Part shown: piece after piece, positions 1 through 9,046 of the stretch
How the letters are laid out: the number at the start of each line of letters is the position of its first letter
Numbering within the stretch: the first letter of the stretch is position 1
Assembly: GCA_027483605.1 (NCBI GenBank)
Contig: JAIXUE010000015.1
Span: forward strand, 1-62,657
Reading direction: 5' to 3'
Source: Cryomorphaceae bacterium
GTDB taxonomy: Bacteria > Bacteroidota > Bacteroidia > Flavobacteriales_D > Crocinitomicaceae
Length of the DNA stretch: 62,657 bases
Program-made: the position numbers and the translations under genes
The notes under the pieces: generated by a model
What the model saw: the letters and a program-made list of their open reading frames with translations, nothing else
Database searches by the model: none
What the model was told of the DNA's origin: nothing

Positions 1-54
1 CCGGTAATAAAAACGCTGTTGGTCATTAATTCTTTCAAATGAGCCTCAAAGATA

Positions 55-1365
55 CTAAAAATTCCAGCTAAGCCCTGCAAAAAGGGCTTTTGAGTTGCTG
101 CGATAGGGTGAGGCGTGCACGAGATTTTGTTGTTGAATGCTACTGCGCACCTGTGGTTCAACAAAGATGGATAAGTGCCTGTTTGCCTTGTAGCTCAAAC
201 GCAATTGACTTTGGGCAAAGGTCTGAAGCCGCCCGTTTTGAGCATGCAGATAAATTGTGCTGGGTAAATAACCCGCAACAGCCAGGGTCTGACTTGTTTT
301 TGTAGCGAAGGAAAATGCCAAACCTGCATGTAGCTGCGCTTCAAAAGGACCGAATTGCTGATGATAACTTAGCGTGAATGGCAGCACTAGCTTATGTTGG
401 TTCAGGACACTTGAATAATCGGCTTTGACTTTCGATATCTCAGGGCCAACTGGAATGTTCGGCCCATAAGGCCAAGGACCTTCGTGGAGTTCTTCGTCGC
501 TCACTTGTCTGAATCCGTAGAGATAAGGGAATAAATAATGTTGTTCATCGTCGAAACTATAAACATCAGTATGATAAAAGTGCTCTTCCAGTGTTGTTTG
601 ACTCATTTGAATACCGGTCTGGAGGTGCCAGTTTTTATAGATGCGGGCCTGCAGCGTGAGCATAGGGCTTTGTTGTTGTCGGGATGCTGCATGTTGCATG
701 CCCTGAGGACCTAATTGGTATTCGAAACTAGGTAAATTGCTACAGGTGTTGCCCGTGGCTATACTGAGCTCAAATCGGCCCGCAAGGGGTAATACTTGAG
801 GGCGGTTTTGAATGGTTTGTAAAGGGAGTTTGATTTTACCCGCGGCCAAAAGGGGTAGCGCTCTATCAGTATGCTTACTTTCTATAGGATTTATAACCTC
901 AGTTTTGATTGAATCATTACGAAGACTTGCGACAAGCACGTTTGGAAAAGCTTCCAACCTGGCTTTTACATTGCCGTTCACAAGACTTCCTTTAGTGCTA
1001 TTGGCTATACTTTGCTGAGGACTGGCCGCAAGGCTCCCGGATGTACTGGCCGATGCACTCCCGGATGAATTGGTGGATGCACTGTTGGATGCACTGGCAG
1101 ATGGACTTTCTATCTGTTGCTGCGTTTGTGTTTGCTTGCTGATTGCAGCTTTTGTTTGATGCTGCTCTAGGTAGACATAGCTTGAAACAGCACCAAAAAC
1201 CATGGCGCCGATGGCAGTGAACGCATACTTGAACGCACTGCGGGTATACCATGGCGTGGCGCGCCCAATGGCATCGGTGAGCCGGTTCCACATGAGTGGC
1301 TCTGGCTCAGCATGACCTTTGAGCTGGTCGCGGAGGTATTTTTCGAAGTCGTCTAGGTTGTTCAT
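55..1365 (-). CDS. Membrane-anchored beta-barrel protein, candidate anti-sigma partner
   Basis: Protein of 436 residues. The N-terminus (1-43) is hydrophilic and looks cytoplasmic, followed by one membrane segment at about 46-66. Residues about 87-115 are a Ser/Ala/Thr/Asn-rich spacer encoded by 12-base imperfect repeats. The C-terminal half has the alternating aromatic pattern of an outer-membrane beta-barrel and ends in Phe (SWNF). The start codon directly follows the TAA stop of the upstream ECF sigma gene (TAA-ATG), so translation is probably coupled. In Bacteroidota, ECF sigma genes are often followed by a membrane anti-sigma factor; here the N-terminus would play that role. This is inference, because no anti-sigma zinc motif is visible. 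One chain carrying both an inner-membrane helix and a barrel-like domain is odd. Confidence 0.7.
   Translation of the reverse strand: MNNLDDFEKYLRDQLKGHAEPEPLMWNRLTDAIGRATPWYTRSAFKYAFTAIGAMVFGAVSSYVYLEQHQTKAAISKQTQTQQQIESPSASASNSASTNSSGSASASTSGSLAASPQQSIANSTKGSLVNGNVKARLEAFPNVLVASLRNDSIKTEVINPIESKHTDRALPLLAAGKIKLPLQTIQNRPQVLPLAGRFELSIATGNTCSNLPSFEYQLGPQGMQHAASRQQQSPMLTLQARIYKNWHLQTGIQMSQTTLEEHFYHTDVYSFDDEQHYLFPYLYGFRQVSDEELHEGPWPYGPNIPVGPEISKVKADYSSVLNQHKLVLPFTLSYHQQFGPFEAQLHAGLAFSFATKTSQTLAVAGYLPSTIYLHAQNGRLQTFAQSQLRLSYKANRHLSIFVEPQVRSSIQQQNLVHASPYRSNSKALFAGLSWNF
1034..1105. repeat. Six imperfect 12-base tandem repeats
   Basis: Six in-frame 12-base units of the form ctggnngatgca lie head to tail. 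They encode the Ser/Ala-rich tetrapeptide spacer between the membrane segment and the barrel domain of the 55-1365 protein. Unit divergence suggests slipped-strand expansion followed by drift. Confidence 0.7.
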
Positions 1366-1920
1366 TTAGCCGATCATTTTTTCTTGTTGTTGCAAGTGTT
1401 TTTGCAGTGCTTTCTTAGCTTCAAAAAGCTGTGATTTGGAGGTGCCTTCTGAAATAGCTAAAAGCTCAGCGATTTCTTTGTGGGCAAAACCTTCCATGAC
1501 ATATAAGTTGAAGACCAAGCGGGAGCGCTGTGGGAGTTTTTGAACGAGTTCCATGATATCGGCAGCTGCGAGTTGTGCTTCTATCCCATGCGAGTTTGTT
1601 TCTAGCTGAACTGCACCATCGATCTCGATGTGTTGTCTGTATTTGGCTTGCGCCCGAAGGTTGTCTATGGCGGTGTAAACAAAAATACGTTTGACCCAAC
1701 CAGGTAAATGACTGGCTTGTTTGACTTTATGTAAATTTTGATACACTTTGACAAAAGCATCCTGAAAGATGTCTTGTGCACTGCTCTTATCTGTAGCGTA
1801 ACGCAAGCAAATCTTAAACATAGCAGGTGCAAAAAGCGTATAAAGTGCTTTTTGTGCCCGGGCATCTTTGCGGATGCAGTCGGAGATGAGTTGACTATAT
1901 AGCTCAGTGTCTGTAACCAT
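1366..1920 (-). CDS. ECF-type RNA polymerase sigma factor
   Basis: Protein of 184 residues, normal for the extracytoplasmic-function (group 4) sigma family. Region 2 spans about residues 22-85 and includes a DIFQDAFVKVYQNL segment, typical of regions 2.1-2.2, and a following DNLRAQAKYRQ stretch. Region 4 (about 122-175) has the helix-turn-helix signature with GFAHKEIAELLAISEGTSKSQL. It should direct RNA polymerase to envelope or stress genes when released by its partner. The next gene (55-1365) starts immediately after its stop codon and encodes a membrane protein, a usual sigma/anti-sigma layout. It lies 48 bases behind nuoN, so it may be partly transcribed from the nuo promoter. A 6-bp stem (1921-1926 with 1941-1946) sits just before its start. 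Confidence 0.92.
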   Translation of the reverse strand: MVTDTELYSQLISDCIRKDARAQKALYTLFAPAMFKICLRYATDKSSAQDIFQDAFVKVYQNLHKVKQASHLPGWVKRIFVYTAIDNLRAQAKYRQHIEIDGAVQLETNSHGIEAQLAAADIMELVQKLPQRSRLVFNLYVMEGFAHKEIAELLAISEGTSKSQLFEAKKALQKHLQQQEKMIG

Positions 1921-1968
1921 GCCGTTTATAGACGAGTTCGAACGGCTAAAGGTTGGAATTGCTTAGGC

Positions 1969-3300
1969 CTAAATAAAGTAAATGGCACCTATTGAAGCCA
2001 CAGAAGTCAAGGCCAAAACAAGCATTTGTTCAGCTGACAATTGAATGCGAATGCTCACAGATGGTTTTTTGAGGGCAAGCAAGAGCAGACGAAGGTAAAC
2101 AAATGCGCCAATAACCGAAGCAATTAAAGCGAGAATAGCGGTGTATGGCACATGCGGGACTGCTGACCACAAGAGGGAGAACTTTCCGAAGAATCCTGCG
2201 AGTGGTGGAATACCTGCCAATGAAAACAGTGCAAGAACAAGAGCAATTCCAATGAGCGGGTGTTTCCAGGCAATGCCTTCCCAGTTAGCTAAATGATCAG
2301 AGTCGTCGTTGATTGCTTGGTTGCAGACCACAAGCGCAATGGTTGCTAATGCATATGCGGCTACAAATAAAAAGAGGTTACTATTGTGAATATCAGCAAG
2401 TGCAAAAAGCATAAGGCCTGCATTGGCGATAGAAGAATAGGCGATGAGTCTTCTAAAGCTTGTTTGCTTCCATGCGGTTATGTAGCCATAGAACATGGAA
2501 ATCACAATGAGTAGGCTCACGAGGTCGATCCAAAAGAAGTAAGAGTCTCTAAACACTTGTCCAAATACATTGACTAAGGCATAAACCCCTGCAATTTTGA
2601 CAACTGTTGACATGTACATCAGTACTGCATTTGAAGCACCGTCGTAAACGTCTGGCCCCCAAAAATGAAAAGGAACCGCACCAATTTTGAAAGTAAAGCC
2701 CGCCAATAAAAACAAGCTTCCAATCATAGCCATTGGGCTTTGCCATATGCCGATAGCAAGGTTCGACTGAATTTCGATGAGCTGAAAACTACCGGTGGCA
2801 CCATATAAAAGCGCAATGCCAAAGAGAATAATTGCAGAGGCAAAAGAACCGGTGAAAAAGTATTTGACTGCCGCTTCTGCAGAAGTACTGCTGCCTTTAT
2901 CGATACCTACTAAAACATAAATTGGAATAGAGAGGATTTCTAGACCAATGAAGAACAACATGAGGTCATTGGGTTGCGCCATCAAAATAGCACCGCACAA
3001 CGAGAAAAGAATAAGGCCGAAGTAATCACCGGTGTGTTCGTCATCATTTTTGTAACGCTTGAAACCACCTAATACGGCAAGTAATGTGACGGCACAAAGT
3101 AAGATGATCACGATGCCTTGTGTGGGTACAAAAGCGGCATAGGAAGAAAAAGGAGAGGTGTAACTGCCTCTGTAGTATGCTGCAAAACCAGCCCCTATTA
3201 AACCAAAACTTGCAATCAATAAAGAGGCAACTGGTTTTTTGCTCATGCCAGCAAAAAGTCCGATGAGGCCAGTGATGAAAAGAATAATGATACTATCCAT
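1969..3300 (-). CDS. nuoN: NADH-quinone oxidoreductase subunit N
   Basis: Antiporter-like, proton-pumping membrane subunit of respiratory complex I. The 443 residues form about 13-14 hydrophobic helices. The conserved Glu helix (FFIGLEILSIPIYVL) and the region with the pumping Lys/His (FHFWGPDVYDGASNAVLMYMS) are both present. It is slightly shorter than many NuoN proteins (about 460-490), mostly at the N-terminus. It is the last gene of the nuo operon, 8 bases after nuoM. It acts in the inner membrane next to NuoM and NuoA/J/K. Confidence 0.96.
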   Translation of the reverse strand: MDSIIILFITGLIGLFAGMSKKPVASLLIASFGLIGAGFAAYYRGSYTSPFSSYAAFVPTQGIVIILLCAVTLLAVLGGFKRYKNDDEHTGDYFGLILFSLCGAILMAQPNDLMLFFIGLEILSIPIYVLVGIDKGSSTSAEAAVKYFFTGSFASAIILFGIALLYGATGSFQLIEIQSNLAIGIWQSPMAMIGSLFLLAGFTFKIGAVPFHFWGPDVYDGASNAVLMYMSTVVKIAGVYALVNVFGQVFRDSYFFWIDLVSLLIVISMFYGYITAWKQTSFRRLIAYSSIANAGLMLFALADIHNSNLFLFVAAYALATIALVVCNQAINDDSDHLANWEGIAWKHPLIGIALVLALFSLAGIPPLAGFFGKFSLLWSAVPHVPYTAILALIASVIGAFVYLRLLLLALKKPSVSIRIQLSAEQMLVLALTSVASIGAIYFI

Positions 3301-3308
3301 GGTGTGAA

Positions 3309-4709
3309 TTAATGAGTCGGTTGAGTAAGACTGTGTGCAACAAAATCAGTGAGGCATTGTGGAGCGAGACCAAGATAAATGGCCGCAACGCTGAGGATGG
3401 CAAAAACGAGCCATTCAGACCAATTTAAATCTTGGAAGGAGGCAAACTTGCTTGGGCCAAACATTGGAACTTGATAGGCGCGTAATGTGTAAACGGCTCC
3501 TAATACGAGTGTGGTGCTGGCAATAAAACCAGTGACGGCATGTGCATTAAAAAGAGCCTTGATCAAGAAGAACTCGCCAATGAAACCTGCTGTGAAGGGA
3601 ACGGACAGCGAGATGAAAGTCAGAACACCAAACCAGAAAGCAAAGCGTGGAGCCACTTTGGCAATACCACTGAGTTCGCTCATTTGGCGCGTGCCAAGTC
3701 GTTGTTCTATGATACCAGCTGCTAAAAACAAACCAATTGAGACAATACTATGGTTGACAATTTGTACCACAGCTATTTGATTCGTGTTGTCGTCATGGAG
3801 CATGAGTGCTGCTGCGATGAGGCCGAGGTGACTTAAAGAGGCATAGGCAAATAATGTTTTGATATCTGATTGGCGAATGGCAACGATAGCGCCGTAAACA
3901 ACGCCAATGAGGCCTAAAGTAATGATTGGCCAACGCCAAAAATCTGTGGCTACGCCATCAAAAATTGGCAGTACCCATTTGAGAAGTCCGAACAAGGCCA
4001 TTTTGAGCATAATGGCCGATAGGAGCATGGTGCCCGCAACAGGAGCTTTGGTATAGGTTTCTGCTTGCCAAGTATGGAAAGGAAACAAAGGAATCTTAAC
4101 GGCGAAAGCAAGGAGGAAACCACCCATGAGCCAAATGCTTGTATTGCCCAATGCGTTGATATCTGCAACGAGCAAGGCCTCGTAGGTTTGTTGATTGGTA
4201 GCATGCATCAGGCCAATAACAGCTAAGAGCATGGCCAAAGAGCCCAGGAGCGTATATAAAAAGAATTGAAGCAAGGCGCGTGGTTTGTCAAAAGAGCCAA
4301 ACCAATACAAAATCAAGAAAATAGGCAATAAGGTGAGTTCCCAAAAGATATAAAAGCCAAGGATGGTATTGGTCGTAAAAACACCTAAAAGTCCAAATTG
4401 CATCAGCAAGGCTAGCGCTGTAAATTTGCGGTCATTGACAATTTTTCCAGTAAAGTTGCTCAAGTAGACTAGTAAAAAGACGGCGTTTGTGAGCAATATC
4501 ATGGTAAAGCCGAGGCTATCAATAGAGAAGCGCACAAAACGGAGTCCGAAATCGATGAGAATTTGTTCTTCTGGTTGAAAATAACAGACTGCTACCACAC
4601 TCCAGACAAGTGCAACGCCAGTTGCAAAAAGACCAAATAAACGTGTAAAAGCACTTGGTACAAACCAAGCCATCAAACTAAAAACAAGGGGTAAAAGAAT
4701 TAGTGCCAA
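3309..4709 (-). CDS. nuoM: NADH-quinone oxidoreductase subunit M
   Basis: Second antiporter-like subunit of complex I. The key Glu is in FWELTLLPIFLILYWFG, and the conserved FHTWQAETYTKAP and LFAYASLSHLGLI segments are visible. I place the start at a TTG at 4709 (466 residues), giving a 10-base overlap with nuoL. The reading frame continues upstream to an ATG at 4766, but that would overlap nuoL by 67 bases and add an unusual Cys/His-rich N-terminus. An ATG at 4673 is the other option. The gene is 8 bases before nuoN in the same operon. Confidence 0.94.
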   Translation of the reverse strand: MALILLPLVFSLMAWFVPSAFTRLFGLFATGVALVWSVVAVCYFQPEEQILIDFGLRFVRFSIDSLGFTMILLTNAVFLLVYLSNFTGKIVNDRKFTALALLMQFGLLGVFTTNTILGFYIFWELTLLPIFLILYWFGSFDKPRALLQFFLYTLLGSLAMLLAVIGLMHATNQQTYEALLVADINALGNTSIWLMGGFLLAFAVKIPLFPFHTWQAETYTKAPVAGTMLLSAIMLKMALFGLLKWVLPIFDGVATDFWRWPIITLGLIGVVYGAIVAIRQSDIKTLFAYASLSHLGLIAAALMLHDDNTNQIAVVQIVNHSIVSIGLFLAAGIIEQRLGTRQMSELSGIAKVAPRFAFWFGVLTFISLSVPFTAGFIGEFFLIKALFNAHAVTGFIASTTLVLGAVYTLRAYQVPMFGPSKFASFQDLNWSEWLVFAILSVAAIYLGLAPQCLTDFVAHSLTQPTH

Positions 4710-6628
4710 ACCGAAAGTTTTAAAATGTAATACGCAACAAAAATGATCAGACCAAAAACCATCCAAAATAGATAGCTACTCAAGAAACCTGTTTGCCATT
4801 TACGGGTCAGGTTGGCTGTATTGAGTATGCCGTCGGCGAGTGCATAGACACCATTGCGCAAGAGTTGGATATCGACGACTTTACCTATGAAATCTGAGAG
4901 TGCTAGCAGTGGTTTTACAAATAGTGTGTTATAGATTTCGTCGACGTAAAGTTTTTGTGCAGAGAGTTGTTCCCAACCTGTTAGCGCATCGTCTGCTTTA
5001 GCCGTAGCGCCTTTCTTGGCATAAGTGAGGTAAGCCCAAATAAACACGCCAATTGCAATGGCACTTGCAAAGAGCATAAGGCCCATAGCCGTGCTGAAAT
5101 CTAGGTGCGCGTTGTGAACAGCAGAAAGCCCAAAGGTACCGTGGCTCAGGTAGTGATCAAACCAATGTGCTGTGCCTTTGAAGAATAGCCCAGGTAAGTT
5201 CAATAAGCCTCCAAAAATAGAAAGAACTGCGAGCACCATTAATGGAAGTGTCATGGAAAGCCCACTTTCATGAACCTTACTCTTGAGTGCTTCCCCTCCA
5301 CGAAACTGACCCTGGAAGGTAAGAAAATATAGGCGGAACATATAGATAGCAGTCATGGTGACGGCCAGTACCAAAACACCATAGACAACAGGGTTGTGGT
5401 GCAAGGCTTGCGCCATAATTTCATCTTTGGAGAAAAAACCAGATAGGAACGGGATTCCAGAGATGGCCATGGTGCCAATCAAGAAGGTAAAGTGGGTGAG
5501 GGGCATGAGTTTGGCGAGTCCACCCATTTTGCGGATGTCTTGTTCTTCGTGCATGCCGTGGATCACAGAACCCGAACCCAAGAATAGCAATGCTTTAAAG
5601 AAGGCGTGAGTGGTAACGTGGAAGAGTGCAACGGTATAAGCACCAAAACCAAGCGCAACAAACATGAGGCCCAATTGAGAGACTGTTGAATAGGCCAATA
5701 CTTTTTTGATGTCGTTTTGACGCAAGGCCATAAAAGCGGCAAATAAGGTGGTGGCTAGTCCTACATACAGAATGATGTCTTTGGTGAAAGGCGCGAGTTC
5801 AAATAAGAAATTCGAGCGTACGGTAAGGTAAATACCAGCAGTAACCATGGTAGCGGCATGGATGAGTGCCGACACAGGAGTTGGCCCTGCCATGGCATCT
5901 GGAAGCCATGTGAATAAAGGAATTTGAGCACTTTTTCCTGTAGCAGCAATAAATAAACTCAAGGTGATAAAAATCATGGCTCCACCTTGTAAGGCTGTGT
6001 TCGTCTCAAGGGCTTTTCCAATTTGCAAAAACTCGAGGGTGTTGAACTGACCCAACAGCATAAACAATGCAAGCAATAGCCCTACATCTCCGATGCGGTT
6101 CATGATAAATGCCTTGCGCCCAGCCAAGCTGTTGGCCAAACCTTTCTCTGCATCGTTGTAATGGAAACTGATGAGCAGGTAAGAGCACATTCCAACACCT
6201 TCCCAACCAAAGAAAAGTACAAAGTAGTTGGAGCCAAGTACCAAAAGGAGCATCGAAAAGATGAACAAATTGAGGTAAGTAAAAAACTTGTAGTAGCCTT
6301 CGTCGTGGCTCATGTAACCCATTGAAAAGAGGTGGATGAGCGAACCGATGCCCGTAATGATGAGGGTCATCCAAACTGATAAAGCGTCAATCTGAAAAGA
6401 AGCGTTGATGCGCAATTGCTCAAAGTCGATGATGTTGAACAAATTGACAATTTGCGTTCCATGGAGTCCGGAGAAAAGGGTAGTTGCCAAAAGAAAAGCA
6501 GCGAAAACTACGCCTGTGGCCAAACCACCAACTAAAGTTTTGGGCATTTTCTTGCCAACAAGCCCGTTGATTGCAAAGCCAATCAAAGGCAGCGCAATAA
6601 TGAGAAGAAGCGTCAGGTCTTTAGCCAT
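4700..6628 (-). CDS. nuoL: NADH-quinone oxidoreductase subunit L
   Basis: Largest antiporter-like subunit of complex I, 642 residues. The family hallmarks GWEGVGMCSYLLISFHY, the Lys-containing TWLPDAMAGPTPVSALIHAATMV region (in part) and FFSKDEIM are visible. The C-terminal portion carries a long amphipathic stretch and a final membrane helix, matching the lateral helix that braces the pump module. It follows nuoK by two bases. Confidence 0.97.
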   Translation of the reverse strand: MAKDLTLLLIIALPLIGFAINGLVGKKMPKTLVGGLATGVVFAAFLLATTLFSGLHGTQIVNLFNIIDFEQLRINASFQIDALSVWMTLIITGIGSLIHLFSMGYMSHDEGYYKFFTYLNLFIFSMLLLVLGSNYFVLFFGWEGVGMCSYLLISFHYNDAEKGLANSLAGRKAFIMNRIGDVGLLLALFMLLGQFNTLEFLQIGKALETNTALQGGAMIFITLSLFIAATGKSAQIPLFTWLPDAMAGPTPVSALIHAATMVTAGIYLTVRSNFLFELAPFTKDIILYVGLATTLFAAFMALRQNDIKKVLAYSTVSQLGLMFVALGFGAYTVALFHVTTHAFFKALLFLGSGSVIHGMHEEQDIRKMGGLAKLMPLTHFTFLIGTMAISGIPFLSGFFSKDEIMAQALHHNPVVYGVLVLAVTMTAIYMFRLYFLTFQGQFRGGEALKSKVHESGLSMTLPLMVLAVLSIFGGLLNLPGLFFKGTAHWFDHYLSHGTFGLSAVHNAHLDFSTAMGLMLFASAIAIGVFIWAYLTYAKKGATAKADDALTGWEQLSAQKLYVDEIYNTLFVKPLLALSDFIGKVVDIQLLRNGVYALADGILNTANLTRKWQTGFLSSYLFWMVFGLIIFVAYYILKLSVWH

Positions 6629-6630
6629 TG

Positions 6631-6954
6631 TTAATTTTTAAGTTTGTTGTACATATCGATATCGATGGACTTGAGGTTGCGGTAAGCCATGATAATGATG
6701 GAAAGCCCTACGGTTGCTTCTGCTGCAGCAACTACCATGGTGAAGAACACAAAAATTTGTGCGTCGCCGTTGTTGTAATAGGTTGAGAAGGTCACGAGCA
6801 TGAGGTTTACTGCGTTGAGCATGAGTTCAATGCACATCAGCAATACAATCATGTTTTTGCGCGTCATGGCACCGATAGCGCCGATCGTAAAGAGCGCAAA
6901 AGAGACAAACAAATAAAAATCGAGAGAGGTCCCGATGGTAGAGGCAGCTTGCAT
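6631..6954 (-). CDS. nuoK: NADH-quinone oxidoreductase subunit K
   Basis: Small three-helix membrane subunit of complex I, 107 residues from the start chosen here. Conserved Glu residues appear in LLMCIELMLNAVNLMLV and VAAAEATVGLSII. The frame is open up to 6999, but a start there would lie within nuoJ and add a polar tail. The ATG at 6954 falls one base after the nuoJ stop and gives the usual family length. Confidence 0.96.
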   Translation of the reverse strand: MQAASTIGTSLDFYLFVSFALFTIGAIGAMTRKNMIVLLMCIELMLNAVNLMLVTFSTYYNNGDAQIFVFFTMVVAAAEATVGLSIIIMAYRNLKSIDIDMYNKLKN

Positions 6955-6955
6955 A

Positions 6956-7468
6956 TTATTCAATGATTTGTTTTTCGCGCTTAGCCAATAAGATAGCACC
7001 TACCATGGCGGCGATAAATAGAATAGATGTGAGTTCGAAAGCGACGATATATTTGGAGAACAAAAGGTTGCCAAGTTCTTTGACCAATCCTATTTGGCTA
7101 TGGTTTTCGCGGTAAGACTGCCCGAGAATGAGCGTGTCTTTAAGTGCGGTAATGAGCACTAAAAAGAGTGAGCCTCCAGCTATGAACGCTGCGAGTTGTG
7201 AGCCTCTGGTGGCCATGGGTTCCACTTCCTTGTTCAGATTCAGTAGCATCAGTACAAATAAGAACAAGACCATGATGGCACCAGCATAGACAATCATGTT
7301 CACAACTGCTAAAAATTGTGCGTTCATCATGATGTACATGGAAGTGATCAAAAAGAAGGTAATGACCAGATAGATGACGCTGCGAACAGGGTGCTTACTC
7401 AGTACAACCATGAGGGCTGAGGCTAAGGTTAGGCTACCTAAAATGATGGAGATGATTTGTAAACTCAT
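6956..7468 (-). CDS. nuoJ: NADH-quinone oxidoreductase subunit J
   Basis: Membrane subunit of complex I, 170 residues with five predicted helices. The N-terminal helix, the HPVRSVIYLVITFF motif and the following VVNMIVYAGAIMVLFLFVLM helix are the NuoJ signature. Its start overlaps the nuoI stop as ATGA, indicating tight translational coupling. Confidence 0.96.
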   Translation of the reverse strand: MSLQIISIILGSLTLASALMVVLSKHPVRSVIYLVITFFLITSMYIMMNAQFLAVVNMIVYAGAIMVLFLFVLMLLNLNKEVEPMATRGSQLAAFIAGGSLFLVLITALKDTLILGQSYRENHSQIGLVKELGNLLFSKYIVAFELTSILFIAAMVGAILLAKREKQIIE

Positions 7469-8007
7469 AATTGGGTACGTTTACCGGTGTGTTGTCTTTT
7501 GGTGATGTCGATGCGCTCGTCTAGTGATTCAACGAGTTTGTCTTTGCCATAGGTAAAGTTGTCGCGCTCAAAATAGGTAGGAACCAAGCGGTCTGTTAAG
7601 AAAATGGCTTCTTTAGGGCATGCTTCTTCGCACAAACCACAGAAAATACAGCGCAGCATATTGATTTCATAGGTAGCGGCGTATTTTTCTTCGCGGTAGA
7701 GGTGTTCTTCTCCTCGTTCGCGTTCGGCAGAGGTCATGGTGATCGCTTCGGCAGGGCAAGCTACAGCACACAAACCACAGGCTGTGCAGTTTTCTCGGCC
7801 TTGTTCGTCTCTTTTCAAGACATGTTGACCACGGTATACCGGCGCAAATTCGCGCGTTTCTTCTGGGTATTTGATCGTTTTGCGCTTGCGAAACATATGG
7901 CGCAGCGTGGTGAGCATTCCACTGATGATGGCAGGAAGATAAATCTTCTCCCAAAGTGTCATGGGCTTGTCGGAAACGACTTTTTTGCGATTGGTTAAGC
8001 TTTCCAT
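7465..8007 (-). CDS. nuoI: NADH-quinone oxidoreductase subunit I (2x[4Fe-4S])
   Basis: Iron-sulfur subunit of the complex I peripheral arm, 180 residues. Two ferredoxin motifs carry the N6a and N6b clusters: C74, C77, C80 with C84, and C120, C123, C126 with C130. It passes electrons from NuoG towards NuoB. It lies between nuoH and nuoJ, as is usual in bacterial nuo operons. Confidence 0.97.
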   Translation of the reverse strand: MESLTNRKKVVSDKPMTLWEKIYLPAIISGMLTTLRHMFRKRKTIKYPEETREFAPVYRGQHVLKRDEQGRENCTACGLCAVACPAEAITMTSAERERGEEHLYREEKYAATYEINMLRCIFCGLCEEACPKEAIFLTDRLVPTYFERDNFTYGKDKLVESLDERIDITKRQHTGKRTQL

Positions 8008-8020
8008 TGTATATACTTAA

Positions 8021-9046
8021 TTAGAACCAGCCATTTTTATAGGCGATGACCAAACCAGTTACCAATAAATTGATAAGAGAAAGTGGGAGCAATGATTTCC
8101 AACCCAAGTGCATGAGTTGGTCAAAGCGAAAGCGCGGGATGGTCCAGCGGATCCACATGATCACGAAAATGAAAATAAATATTTTAGAGGCAAAAGCAAG
8201 GATGCCAAGAACAGCGAGTGTGTTGCCACTGAAATGACTCATTCCTGGGAAGTTGTAGCCCCCAAAGAATAAAATAGCCATGATGGCAGAAGATACAAAC
8301 ATGGAGGTATACTCAGCAAAGAGATACAAACCGAGTTTCATGGAGCTGTATTCGGTATGGTAGCCACCAACGAGCTCAGATTCACATTCAGGTAAGTCAA
8401 AAGGCGCGCGGTTGAGTTCAGCAAGTGCACAAATAAAGAAAATCAAAAAGGCGACAGGCTGATAAAAGATATTCCAAACTTCGCTTTGACCTTCTACAAT
8501 TGTGGTAAGGCTAAGTGAACCAGATAACAAGACGATGGTGATGGCTGAAACGCCCATTGCCAACTCGTAAGAAATCATTTGAGAGCTCGCACGGATTGCA
8601 CCGTATAACGAATATTTGTTGTTAGAGGCCCAGCCCCCGATCATAATGCCGTATACACCAATGGAGATGACGCCAAACACATACAAAATGCCGATGTTGA
8701 TGTCGGCAACCTGCAACACGATGTCGCGACCAAAGAGGTGTAATTTAGGACCCCATGGAACCACTGCGCTGGTAATGAGTGCGGTGAACATGGCAATACC
8801 TGGTCCAATGATAAAAAGCCATTTATCGGCCTTAGCCGGAATAAAATCTTCTTTGAGGAACATTTTAACACCGTCGGCAATAGGTTGCAAGATGCCGAAG
8901 GGGCCTGCGCGGTCCGGACCAACGCGGTCTTGGATCCAGGCGGCAAGTTTTCTTTCAAAGTAAGTCATGTAAGCTGCCGCGCCCAGTGAAACCAGGAAGA
9001 GTAGCAAGACGAGAATCGATTTTTCGATGAGCAACGCGGTATCCAT
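8021..9046 (-). CDS. nuoH: NADH-quinone oxidoreductase subunit H
   Basis: Membrane subunit that forms the quinone-access channel at the joint between the arms of complex I; 341 residues with eight or more helices. Diagnostic segments are ERKLAAWIQDRVGPDRAGP near the N-terminus and ALAELNRAPFDLPECESELV with GYHTEYSSMKLGLY in the middle. Its ATG shares one base with the nuoG stop (TAATG). Confidence 0.97.
   Translation of the reverse strand: MDTALLIEKSILVLLLFLVSLGAAAYMTYFERKLAAWIQDRVGPDRAGPFGILQPIADGVKMFLKEDFIPAKADKWLFIIGPGIAMFTALITSAVVPWGPKLHLFGRDIVLQVADINIGILYVFGVISIGVYGIMIGGWASNNKYSLYGAIRASSQMISYELAMGVSAITIVLLSGSLSLTTIVEGQSEVWNIFYQPVAFLIFFICALAELNRAPFDLPECESELVGGYHTEYSSMKLGLYLFAEYTSMFVSSAIMAILFFGGYNFPGMSHFSGNTLAVLGILAFASKIFIFIFVIMWIRWTIPRFRFDQLMHLGWKSLLPLSLINLLVTGLVIAYKNGWF

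Noticed and set aside
1034..1105. CRISPR-like array
   Set aside because: Units are 12 bases, contiguous and in frame inside a coding region; no spacers and no cas genes.
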